Below are positions 55,200-64,000 of a stretch of DNA of 64,000 nucleotides, one piece after another. Position numbers and translations under genes: made by a program. Within the stretch, counting starts at the first letter, position 1, and every line of letters begins with the position of its first letter. Below the pieces are notes generated by a model. That model made no database searches and was not told the origin of the DNA. It was given only the letters and a program-made list of their open reading frames with translations. The stretch is from Dryococelus australis (Eukaryota > Arthropoda > Insecta > Phasmatodea > Phasmatidae), in assembly GCA_029891345.1 (NCBI GenBank), contig CM057009.1, positions 212,344,709 through 212,408,708 of the forward strand, written 5' to 3'.

Positions 55200-57059
55200 C
55201 CTCAAAACTTATTAGTTTACATAGCCTGCCATAGTGATAATAGTTTGCAAATTTGGTAGAAATCAGTTATTTTTTCTGAGATTACATGATTTTCATTTGT
55301 CAAGCGATACTATTTTACAAAATGGAGGGCAAAAGATATTTTGTTTATACACATATGATTGTTATCATACATACAGACAGCATCCAAAGTATCACTGGAA
55401 TTAATTACATGGTTTAAACGATATAAAATACAAAACTAAATTATCCATTTGGCCGCCATTTTTGAAAATAGGTGTCTGCCATTCTTGAAACACAGTTGTA
55501 CATATCAACTGCAGCAGTACTACTTGACAGCCAAATTTAGTAAGCATATGTCAATTGTTTCCCGAGCAATTACACAAAAACGTGATTAATTCATGTAGCA
55601 CTATCTTGCAAAATGTCGGACAAATGTTGCTTTAAACTTTTTCCTTGCTTGTAATAGATACTCTCAGCGTTAAAAATTTGGTTGAATTTGGTCAAATGGT
55701 TGCGTAGTTGTACCAAATAAACCTTAAATAATTGTATAGCCGCAATTTTAAAAAATGCCTTATTAAGTTAAATTAATGATATTTACATGGCCTATCATAG
55801 TATTCCTTATGTGCCAAGTTTGGCGAGAATTGGTTGACTGGTTTTCCAGATATAATGTACACGATTTATTGTTAGATGTGGACAATAGTGATTTTTGAGA
55901 GTGAAGAAATTGGGACGGCTCTTAACATCGAGGTCTTGAGAGCCAATGAGTATGATTGAGGTGAGTATGCAGCACCGCCAGAATGAAAGGGTGGGGGAAA
56001 CGGGAGGTCCCCGAGAAATCTCACCGACCAACTGCATCGTCTGGCACAATTTCCACATGCGAAAATACGGAGTGACCCGGCCAGGGATTGAACCCGTATC
56101 GTCTTGTTGGGAGGCGTGTAGGCTAAATGCTCAGCCACTGTGGCCCCTAATAATGGTTGTTCTTTAGCTCATATGATGCTTGTAATTCAAAACGTAAGCA
56201 TATAACCATTTGTATGGAATTGGCCAAATGGTAGGGTAGTTACACCAAATAAATCCAAAATCTTTGTATGGCCACCATTTTTAAAACCATTTCCTAATAT
56301 AGTTTATTTCCTTATATTTACTTGGCCTATCATAGCATTACTTACTTGCCAAATTTGAAGACAATTGGTTCAAAAATTTTCAAGATATAACCAAATAACT
56401 TTATTGGTTCATGTGGCACTATCTTTTAAAATAGCGGATAACATCGGTTTTTGTTTGGCTTATACGATAGCTGTAATATGTACTGTCATCGTACAAAATT
56501 TGGTTGCAATTGGCCAAATAGTATGGTAGTTATAACAAATAAACCTAAAATATTTGTATGACCACCATTTTGAAAATAAGTGTCTAATTAAGTTCTATGA
56601 CATGTATTTTCCTGGCCAATTACTGTATCATGTAAGTGCCAAATTAGGCAAAAATAGTTTGATTCGTTTTAGAGATATAATGTTAAAGCTTTATTTTCAA
56701 GTGGTGCTATCTTCTAAGGTGGTGGACCAACAACAATATTCACATCTGATTTTAATGCTTACAATTTGCGCTCTAAGCATACAAAATTTGGTTTAAATAG
56801 TTTGAATGGTTTTCGAGATATGACATATCGCCCTAAATGTTAAAACGGCTGCTATTTTGAAAGTAAGTGCTCGGAGTGGTCGAAAACTATAAAAGTCATG
56901 TGTCCTTACTTAGAAATAAACGTGTACCGAGTTTAGTCAAAATTAAGTTGATGTGTTCATAAATTGAAAGGGGGACACACACATGCAAAGACACACACAC
57001 ACAGACACACAGACAGGAATGTGATCTGATAAGCCTTTCTTTCCTTCGGAAAGTAGGCT
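55200..57059 (-). mobile_element. Inverted copy of the ~145-bp-unit element, with a SINE inside
   Basis: Read on the minus strand, it begins AGCCTACTTTCCGAAGGAAA (57059 leftwards) and has the same TG-rich leader and ACTAAACTCGGTACA phrase (about 56940-56920) as the plus-strand copy at 48.8 kb. Units with the CCAAATTTGGCA-like box follow at roughly 145-bp spacing (plus-strand forms TGCCAAATTTGG near 55817, 56350 and 56640). The SINE at 55893-56147 splits one unit. The 3' end motif is missing, so the copy is truncated near 55200. Confidence 0.72.
55893..56147 (-). repeat. tRNA-derived SINE, full-length
   Basis: The minus strand starts GGGGCCACAGTGGCTGAGCA (A-box-like region), has the B box GGGTTCAATCCCTGGCCGGG, TATTTTCGCATGTGGAAATT, the body TCTCGGGGACCTCCCG and the 3' end GATGTTAAGAGCCGTCCCAA. 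It matches the copy at 11938-12194 throughout. It lies inside a unit of the ~145-bp-unit element. A clear target duplication was not found. Confidence 0.88.
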
Positions 57060-57060
57060 A

Positions 57061-57725
57061 ATAACTGGCTAGACCAACCGACAAGACCAACTGGGTATAC
57101 AACCCACCTATACAAACGATGATTAACAATCTCGAAAAAAAGTCTGCTAATAATAGTCTCGTAGCAAACTTTTTTGCATAAAATTTTCGCAAAGTCTTCG
57201 CAAAATCTTTCTATCTGAGCTGACCATGTCAAAGTGTCTTAATAACTTACCGAGCCAACTTACCAGGCCAACTGAATAGGCGAATAAACTAGTTGCGAAA
57301 ATTGTCGTTTTCACCTATTGTTTCATTCTCACTGTTATATTTACTTTTCTTTGTGGGGTCGCATGGTCATTATCAGTATTTAGAGCCGACGATCATTTAT
57401 TTAGAAGTTCATTAACTTCACCGAACGTCCTCCAAGTGTACATTCCAAGCAAAGCGACTCTACCACACGTCGTAGGTCCCTCTTTCCGTCACTTGCTGGC
57501 TCTCTAAAGATGAATACTTGAAGATCTTGATGTGGTTCTTCAATGAATTACCTTGCATGAACTGCGTGTGGCCATTGTTGTAATACATCGTCGCGCGAAA
57601 AGGACTCTTCGTACAGGCAGTTCTCTCATTTCGCTGAGCACGGCAACTTTTGCTGAAGATCTTTCTACACTTGCAACACTGTATTCCATATAATTATCCA
57701 GCAGTGGGGAAAGGTGCATTCATAG
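57061..57725 (-). pseudogene. Shortened inverted homologue of the 60.3-61.7 kb element
   Basis: On the minus strand, 57725-57420 aligns base by base with the gene at 60.3 kb: both start after CCTCTATG, and the copy retains CAGTGTTGCAAGTGTAGAAA (versus CAGTGTTCCTACTGTGGAAC), AGCGAAATGAGAGAAC, CAATGGCCACACGCAGTT and GTGGTAGAGTCGCTTTGCTT then GGAATGTACACTTG. It lacks about 90 bp before the VVES segment and everything coding after it, and frames are broken. The following stretch (57290-57061) matches the non-coding tail at 61430-61665 (TGGCCTGGTAAGTTGGCTCG; CCAGTTGGTCTTGTCGGTTG). Gene and tail are in the same order as in the longer copy. Confidence 0.8.
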
Positions 57726-57768
57726 AGGTTAGCTCTACAGTAGACTTCGTACAATCATTATCTTTATG

Positions 57769-57794
57769 AAAAAAAAAAAAAAAAAAAAAAAAAA
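57769..57794. repeat. Poly(A) run of about 26
   Basis: An uninterrupted run of A next to the inverted element copy. It could be a retroposon tail, but no retroposon body was recognised upstream. Confidence 0.9.
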
Positions 57795-57799
57795 TTCTT

Positions 57800-59210
57800 T
57801 CCACAGTAGCAACTTGTATACATCCTTGGTGTGACGATTGCATCGTCATGAGTTTGATTTTAGTTGTATGTGTTAAAATTTGGTTGCCTTGTGTTCGCTA
57901 ACTATGGTTCGTACTAAGCTCATTACAATTTAAATTTATATTTTTATATCGACTGTTATTACAACTATATGTATTTCAATAGGGCTTAATATTGATCATG
58001 GTCACATAATTTTTATTGCTTTTATATATCAGCTCCTTTTTGTATTAACGTTTGCAGTTGTAATTATATTCTGCCCAGTTGAACGTGGCCGTAGATACTC
58101 TTTGCTTTTTAGCTTGTATTTTGCGTGGTTGCCTCGAGTAACGCGTGGGTGACGGCGTTTTTCGTTGTGGTAGGTCAAGGCAGAAGTTAGTCGGCTGTCT
58201 GGCCAAGTGGTAGCATGGTGAATGTGCTCGCGAAGTCATCTGTTATGCTGAGAGCGTTCGAGCGGAAGGCAATAGTACAATGTGCCCTCCACGTAATTAG
58301 GCATTGGCGGTTACGGGTAAATGAACAGTACTAAAGACGTCGGTGTGTTATTTCCGAATGAATTTGTTGAGTTTTGCACCGATGGCCGCCACGAAATTTG
58401 CAGTAACTTTTGTAAGCTTTTCCGCAACGTTAGTTGCAGTACATTGCTTCATACGTTTTGTCACGTTCGTAATCGTTACGTGTGCGGGAATGAGCTACTG
58501 GAACGAAGGCACGTAAATTGTCTCTGTATAAACGTTGCAATTTGGTGGAAAATATTCTTCGCTATGCCGGGTGGCGTGCGGTCGATATCAGTCATGCAGA
58601 CGGTCCAATTTGGATGAAGTTGTAGAGCAGGCTGACAGGCCTGGCTGGATTGCAGCTGCTAAGAACGGCCTTTATTTTTCGTGTATGCCTGGAGTTTTGC
58701 ATACACAGTTTCGTCGCCCAACAGTGATTGAGGTGCTGTGTCCACGATAATTTTGCCCGATAACATCGCGGGCGTTAACGTCTGACAGTTTCCCCGATTT
58801 TGACTGTGATAGTTCCCTCGCGTGGCCTACAACCGGCGACTACTTTTTTATTTGTGTAAATTATGTATTTTAACAACCCTTTTAATATCAAGTGTTGCCT
58901 TTTAGCACCAGTGCGTGATGTATACCTTTTTATTATGGTGCTATATAATAACTGCCGCGTTATTAAGGCTAATGTTCAGCATTTATTTCAATGAAGTCAA
59001 CAATCGACACCTCTTCCCTCGCGCGGCAACTACCTACGAGTTCGCTGCACTCTTGACCCGTCACAGCTGGCACATCTGACTCGTGGGGTCTGTCGGCGCG
59101 TGCACGGTTACAAGGCTAGGTGACTTAATTTTCGTACAACAGTAAAAACAAATAGAATAAAGTAAATATAAAAAATCGACTTTTTAAAATATCGATTGAA
59201 TTGATTTTTT
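57800..59210. other. Mixed interval with a GC-rich core, no gene confirmed
   Basis: 58060-58820 is GC-richer than its flanks. The 98-codon plus-strand frame at 58321-58617 is Cys-rich (CTDGRHEICSNFCKLFRNVS) but matches no family I know. Overlapping frames exist. It could be a promoter or exon region of a host gene. Confidence 0.3.
58194..58262 (+). other. tRNA-like pol III promoter boxes
   Basis: TGGCCAAGTGG (58200-58210) fits the A-box consensus exactly, and GCGTTCGAGCGG about 44 bp later resembles a B box with one mismatch. No tRNA cloverleaf was confirmed. It could be the head of a SINE or a chance match. Confidence 0.3.
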
Positions 59211-59399
59211 AAATATTAAAATTTAACTAGTTTTTACAAAGTCCTGCCAGGAATGTACATTACAATAATTATTAATATACCTTCTCATGTATGAAAAATG
59301 GCATATTAAAATCCACAAGTAAATATACACAATTGACAATTCGCGCACTCTAGCAGGAGATAAAACAACTATGTAGACGGCGGGGTCGAACAAGTGTGA

Positions 59400-59690
59400 G
59401 TAGTTGGTCGAACGAAGGTGAGATAAAAAAGAGAGATAGAGAGAGAAAAACAATGTGGAATGAAAGAGAGAGAACGAAGCAGCAAAAAAGTGGGAGGACT
59501 CCGAGTAAATATTGGGATGATCGAGAGACAAGAGAGAAAGAGATGGAATGAGAGAGTGAGAGAGAAATGAAAGAGAGAGAAAGGATGGAGAGAAAGTGAT
59601 GAAATGAGAGAATGTGAAAGAAAAATGGAAAGAGGAAGGAAAAGAAGAAAGAGCTTGAATGACAGAGACAAGAGCGAAAGAGATAAAAAC
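59400..59690. repeat. Purine-strand GA-rich low-complexity tract
   Basis: About 290 bp in which the plus strand is almost only A and G, built of GAGAGA, AAAGAGA and ATGAGAGA-like pieces without a strict unit. Long Ser/Phe/Leu-rich minus-strand frames here are a product of the composition. Confidence 0.92.
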
Positions 59691-59749
59691 AACACAAAAT
59701 GATGGAGCATGTATAATTGAGACAGAATTATGATATGACATCATGATCA

Positions 59750-60290
59750 TATGCGCCTTGAAAAGACAAGTCCGGTGTTATGTAATACTAAATACATACT
59801 TAATTTTACAAAAGTAATTATTGAATTTATTTTATTTTTATCGATTTCTCAGATAGCGCACTGTTTGGTCTAGACTCAATAATGAGCCCCATAAATCACC
59901 TGAATTGGCTTGTTTTTGCACAAATGGGGGGTGCGAGAAGCTTGGTGCCTTTTTGTGGGAAAACCAGGACATTTTTAGGGAAAACCGGGAATTTTTTTAC
60001 TGGAAAAGCGAATTTTTAAGCCTTCTTCGGGTTAAAATGTACGATTGTGAGAGAACAACATTAAATTTTGAGGTATAAGCTGGAAAACCCAACACGACGG
60101 CCGAGCCACCTTGCCACTGCCGAATCCCATTGTCCTCGATCCTACCAAACCTCTATATATGTGTATTATTTATTTATTTTATATATATGAATATATAATA
60201 TATATATGTATAGGTCAAGTAGATACACGTGATGTTACTGCAAAAAGATCTAAAGTTTTTTTTTTTCAATTATGTACAAAATCTACTATA
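59750..60290. other. AT-rich spacer upstream of the Cys-x2-Cys gene
   Basis: No gene recognised. A (TA)n-like tract at 60178-60212 precedes a possible AG site (GTATAG at 60208-60213). The upstream extension of the open frame (from 60111) is hydrophobic and is not supported by the homologous copy at 57.7 kb. Confidence 0.4.
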
Positions 60291-60302
60291 GAGCTTACCT
60301 CT

Positions 60303-60926
60303 ATGGATGAACCTTCTCCCACTATTGGAAAATTACATGAAAAACAGTGTTCCTACTGTGGAACGATCTTTAGAAAAACACACCATGATCGGCGAAATGA
60401 GAGAGCCACCTATATGAAGAGTCTTTTTCGCGCGGTTATGCATTTCGCCAATGGCCATACACAGTTTATGCAAGTTGATACACTGAAGTACAACATCAAG
60501 ATCTACAAGAATTCGTATTTTGAGATCCAACAAGTGATGTTGTCAATATCCCTTTCTGCATTGATGGGCACTGATTACACAGACGATTGTCATGAGATAG
60601 TTAATGCTAATGACGGAATAAGAGACCAAAGATGCATGGTAGAGTCGGTTTGCATGGAATGTACACTTGCAAGAAGTTTACGTGAAGACGACGAACTTCA
60701 AATTAAACAGTTGTTGTCTCTAAATACTGATAATCATTATGCGACTCCTATAAAGAAAAGTAAACTTGATCTTGAGGATGAAACACGAAGTAATGAGGAC
60801 GATGAAGACAGCATTAATGATAATGACTATGACGACAGTGTTCATGAAGTATCTGATGAGAAGAATGATAATTCCTTCGACGTTCCCACATATTTCTCCA
60901 ACGAGATTCCTTCGACAAGTGTTTGA
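60303..60926 (+). CDS. Cys-x2-Cys protein with acidic C-terminus, unknown element gene
   Basis: The frame of 207 codons starts at MDEPSPTIGKLHEKQCSYCG. That Met is chosen because the homologue at 57.7 kb aligns from exactly this codon, although the frame is open from 60111. Residues 15-30 hold C-x2-C followed by two His (KTHHD), a possible zinc site. Then come a basic helix (RRNERATYMKSLFRAVMH), GHTQFMQVDTLKYNIKIYKN, and a second C-x2-C region (VESVCMECTLA). The last 50 residues are strongly acidic (DEDSINDNDYDDSVHEVSDE). A continuation in other frames reads YTFPEDPNELVDRLRRLIEL (60960-61015) and SIIDELNDRGYIR (61049-61090), so the original protein was longer and a frameshift near 60920 cut it. 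No family name can be given. Two copies with a shared tail suggest a mobile element. Confidence 0.55.
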   Translation: MDEPSPTIGKLHEKQCSYCGTIFRKTHHDRRNERATYMKSLFRAVMHFANGHTQFMQVDTLKYNIKIYKNSYFEIQQVMLSISLSALMGTDYTDDCHEIVNANDGIRDQRCMVESVCMECTLARSLREDDELQIKQLLSLNTDNHYATPIKKSKLDLEDETRSNEDDEDSINDNDYDDSVHEVSDEKNDNSFDVPTYFSNEIPSTSV

Positions 60927-61429
60927 AGAAGGCACAAAACGTCAAGAATGCAAATTACACATTTCCCGAAGACCCAAATGAACTTGTTGATAGACTCAGA
61001 CGTTTAATTGAACTGCAGAAATGCAGGGACCTGTCATGCATTTTTAAATACCTTCAATCATCGATGAACTGAATGATCGTGGTTATATCAGATAAGACTT
61101 TTGGCCTCAATTCATAATCTGCAAACATCTGAGAAATGTAAATACTCAATGTACAAAATAATTAGAAAGATAATAGCTATATAAAATGTAAATAAATTAA
61201 ATGTATGTACACATTCTACTGTGGTTTTTATTTCTTTGACTGTTGCTTCTGCCTCTCAGAAATACTTATTAATTCAGCGATATAAACAACTGATTGCGAG
61301 AGTATGTTTTAGATAAAATTTATGTGAGTGCATGCAGAAGGGTCGTTGAAAATCGACTGAGTTCTATGTGGCGAACGAATGAAATGGGAATATTTTATAG
61401 GGAATTTTTTGAGGAATGTTAGGTCCTAA
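60927..61429. other. 3' part of the broken gene and spacer
   Basis: Holds the frame-shifted C-terminal coding remnants (to about 61095), then AT-rich sequence with AATAAATTAAATGT at about 61189, which may include a polyadenylation signal. Confidence 0.4.
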
Positions 61430-61665
61430 CTAGTTGGTTAGCCTCATCACTTGGCCTGGTAAGTTGGCTTGGTAGGTTATTATGACACTTTGATATGGGC
61501 ATCTCTGGTAGAAATGTTTTGCGAAGATTTTGCGAAAATTTTGTTCCAATAGGTTAGCTATGAGACACTTATTAAGAGACTTTTATCGGGATTGTCCATC
61601 ATCGTTTGTTTATATAGAAGGGTGGTATGGCCGGTTGGTCTCGTCGGATGGGCTAGCCAGTTTTT
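61430..61665 (+). repeat. Conserved non-coding tail of the inverted element
   Basis: It matches the minus strand of 57290-57061 along its length: TTGGCCTGGTAAGTTGGCT, TTTTGCGAAGATTTTGCGAA, CATCGTTTGTTTATATAGAAG and GGCCGGTTGGTCTCGTCGGA. Conservation of a segment with no ORF suggests that it belongs to the element, perhaps its 3' end. Confidence 0.8.
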
Positions 61666-61722
61666 TAGGAACTGGTCTCGTAAGAAGCTAGTCATGGACC
61701 CAGTTAGTGTCACCAGGAACTG

Positions 61723-61914
61723 GTCTTGGGTGGAGTCAGTCTTGGATGGAGACAGTCTTGGCGGGAGTTAGTCTTGGCTGGAGTCAGTCTAGTGTGGGGT
61801 TAGTTATGAGTGAAGTTAGTCTTGGGTGAAGTTAGCCTTGAGTGGAGTTATTGTTGGGTGGAGTTTTTCTTGGGTGGAGTCAGTCTTGTGTGGAGTCATT
61901 CGTGGGTGCAGTCA
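61723..61914. repeat. 16-bp minisatellite, about twelve units
   Basis: The unit is GTCTTGGGTGGAGTCA with one to four changes per copy (GTCTTGGATGGAGACA, GTCTTGGCGGGAGTTA, TTCTTGGGTGGAGTCA). It directly follows the conserved tail; earlier GTCATGGACCCAGTTA and AACTGGTCTCGTAAGA pieces may be degenerate units. Confidence 0.93.
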
Positions 61915-63265
61915 GTCGTTGTCTATTATGGTTAGTTGTTATGGTCCCTTGTTGTTACCAGCTAGTAATGGAGAAATATATTGTCCATTATTTATTTTTA
62001 GATTTTTCGATTTCAGTGTCATTGGGAACAAGGTCAAGGTCGACATCAACCGAAATGGCAGTCGGAATCATCAATGCAGTTTTTCCCCTTAAATTTTAAG
62101 AAAAATGCTATTTTAATTTTTAGACTTATTTCGATTCTTTATGATCGGGAGTGAGTGTGTAAGGGAAGGAAATGGAATGGTATTACAATGTGATTGATTA
62201 GAGGGGGGTCAGTCGCATACTGGACATGGTGGTGGGGGAACCTCTAGAGATGTAAGATTTTAAATTAACATTTTAAAAAATTGTAAGTTTTAGTGGATAC
62301 AATTTTAATAATGTTATATATATATCAATTAATTTTAAATTAATAGTTATACATTTTTTTTTAATTTTTATTGCGATATTTTTAATTTTTAAGTTCTAGG
62401 TCAACTAAGGTCACAGTCATGGGGTTAAGGTCAAGGTAATGGGCCACAGACGAGTTCATCTGGATTCAATATGATGGTCGGTTGACGGCACAGCTAAGGC
62501 TCATGCTTGGCGCTGGCTCAAGGGTCCCATTTCCTTTCCTTCGAATCGGTCAAATCGTTCTAACAGCTGGGGTTTTTCCTTATCTATGTATTTATCCAAA
62601 AACATATTTAATTCCCAATTTTTTCATAACTTCAGTTTCAGAATATGGTGTTTATTTATGTGTATATGTGGTAGTTTTAGAAATATTTATTTGTATTTTG
62701 ATCTGTGAACGCCTAGCTACTTCCCGACTGTATATTTGGCTGACACTAAAATTTAAAAAAAAGAAGATTTTGACAGGCCTATCCCTCTATTTTTATTTAT
62801 ACATGATAAATTCATACATTGATATAATATAAATAGTTATATCAGTATAAATATATATGTCAGTTTAAATTTATTAAATTTCACATATTACATTTTTTTC
62901 AAAACTGTCTATATTTAGAATTATTATTTTATATACTTTCTGTTTAATGAAATCTCATAATATATAGAGTTTGTAAATATATTACAATTTTAATATTAAT
63001 TTATATATAGTTCTGTAATACTTACTATTTTAATTCATGTTTTATTGTATACATTTCTACTGCTTCTAAAAAAATTTATTCGAATTTTTTATTTCCAAAT
63101 AATTTTTATGTACATTTTGGGAGAGTGGCTAGGGAATATATTTAATCACCTCCTGTGTATTTTGCATTATTTTTCCTCTTTGTATACATATTTTTCTGCT
63201 TCATGTCTTGATTATAAATCGTTCTGATTTCATAAATTCATAAGTATCACGATTTTTTACGAGAT
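61915..63265. other. AT-rich non-coding interval
   Basis: No gene recognised. GGTCAAGGTC-containing phrases appear near 62030 and 62425. The 116-codon plus-strand ORF at 62482 is hydrophobic, low-complexity and unsupported. Confidence 0.35.
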
Positions 63266-63279
63266 GCCATCAACATATG

Positions 63280-63710
63280 CCACACACACAGATATATACA
63301 CTAACGTTTGTGGAAAATGCAACACCAAGAAAGATACATGTGATTGAAATGAACTTTATACCACATATTAGATACATGACAATACACAATTGAATAGGAT
63401 TACTGAACTGTAAATGATCTCTGTGATTTTTAATCCAATATGGTGTGAAGCCCCTACATGCCGCAATTTGAGTCCCTAAATGTCGTGGCATGTTATCAAA
63501 GAGTACCTGTATATGTTCCTGGGGTATCTCCCTTCACGCGGTGTATAAGCGAGCCTAGAATATATCAACAGTGGTTGCTGTAGGACCGTGACGAACAAGT
63601 CGCTGACCAACCATATCCCAGACATGATCGATGGCCGACATTTCAGGCGATCGTGCAGGCCAGGGAAGCAGTGGTGCGCGTCCTACAATATAATTTCTTT
63701 GATGAATTGT
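63280..63710 (-). pseudogene. Tc1-like transposase, C-terminal remnant with terminal repeat
   Basis: The minus strand reads LPWPARSPEMSAIDHVWDMV (about 63675-63615), a Tc1 signature in which the usual IEH Glu is Asp, then QEHIQVLFDNMPRHLGTQIA and CRGFTPY (63525-63430), and runs to FLGVAFSTNVSVY at 63293. The last stretch is the translated terminal repeat, TTGTGGAAAATGCAACACCA (63309-63328), similar to the left end of the element at 19.25 kb. The N-terminal two thirds are missing. One frame change lies near 63491. Confidence 0.82.
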
Positions 63711-64000
63711 CCCTTCTTTTACTTTTTAGATACTGTTATCAGTTTTACGTTGAAATTATTATATACACTACGATTAGAAGAATGATTGTATTTTTTCAAG
63801 ATAAAACCGGTTAACACTTTTCAGTTCGAATTTTTATCACCATTTAACAAACTCGTATGAAGGTCGATTATTAATGTATTATATCTGTCCTTTTCTGGGC
63901 ATACTTTCTTCGAAATCTTTCTTTTGTTAGAAAATTAAGATATTATACTTTTTAAATCGTAATCTCACTATATATTAACATAATTAATATTTTACAATGA
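63711..64000. other. AT-rich window end
   Basis: No feature recognised. Confidence 0.4.

Noticed and set aside
59223-59750. Three overlapping minus-strand ORFs of 113-175 codons rich in Ser, Phe and Leu
   Set aside because: They lie over a GA-rich tract. All three frames are open because pyrimidine-only codons cannot be stops, and there is no domain or amphipathic pattern.
60111-60302. Upstream Met of the 271-codon ORF as the true start
   Set aside because: The homologous inverted copy aligns only from the codon at 60303, and the upstream 64 residues are hydrophobic translation of TA-rich DNA.
62482-62832. 116-codon hydrophobic ORF as a membrane protein
   Set aside because: The composition follows the AT-rich DNA (Ile, Tyr, Leu, Phe runs), there is no second copy, and no splice or start context was found.

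Overview
The window is eukaryotic and most likely from an arthropod, probably an insect. It is AT-rich. Splice-type GT/AG signals interrupt the reading frames, and almost every recognisable protein belongs to a transposon family common in arthropods: Polinton/Maverick, BEL/Pao, Tc1-like, DUF4817-type, PIF/Harbinger, Jockey-type LINE, DUF7869-type and tRNA-derived SINEs. There is no bacterial operon, rRNA gene, intact tRNA or CRISPR array. All calls were made by reading six-frame translations by eye, with no database search.

Region 1-9.1 kb is the decayed part of a Polinton/Maverick (adintovirus-like) element. On the minus strand, from right to left, it carries a phospholipase-A2-like/PX capsid-accessory protein, an adenain-type protease, a fibre-like protein with an 18-residue repeat, a retroviral-type DDE integrase, an OB-fold-like small protein, two small ORFs and a protein-primed family B DNA polymerase that runs off the left edge. 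Two plus-strand genes sit between them: an MSV199/DUF3627-type gene and a BRO-N gene with a nuclease-like tail. Their upstream regions look duplicated. No major capsid protein, penton or packaging ATPase was found. A second, isolated polymerase tail lies at 18.65-19.0 kb.

Region 9.2-21 kb is a patchwork. It holds SINE copies (one with an 11-bp target-site duplication), two decayed DUF4817-type transposases, a Tc1-like element, an unrecognised GC-richer block (17.66-18.65 kb) and one good candidate for a host exon (14896-15112, minus).

Region 21.4-35 kb has three larger elements. The first is a degraded gene of the DUF7869 type (21.8-24.2 kb) flanked by a 50-bp direct repeat. The second is a PIF/Harbinger element with both expected genes, a three-exon MADF-BESS gene (plus) and a transposase with a well-phased 1.56-kb intron (minus). 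The third is a BEL/Pao retrotransposon (29.03-34.87 kb) that has inserted into the first transposase exon.

Region 35-57 kb is dominated by a repeat element made of degenerate ~145-bp units, with CCTACTTTCC / GGAAAGTAGG near its ends. One copy (39.7-46.6 kb) appears broken by a DUF4817 transposon, a SINE and a Tc1-like transposon; others lie at 48.8-50.1 kb and, inverted, at 55.2-57.06 kb. Two TIR-bearing MITEs, a Jockey-type LINE with a perfect 91-bp tandem duplication, another DUF4817 transposase, and 21-bp (39.1 kb) and 16-bp (61.7 kb) minisatellites are also present.

Region 57-62 kb contains two inverted copies of an unfamiliar element: a Cys-rich, acidic-tailed protein gene (60.3 kb plus; a shortened homologue at 57.4-57.7 kb minus) with a conserved non-coding tail. 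The end of the window has another Tc1-like remnant and AT-rich sequence. The best candidates for something undescribed are this inverted C-x2-C gene element, the ~145-bp-unit element, the DUF7869-type element with its flanking repeat, and the BRO/MSV199 cassette inside the Polinton.
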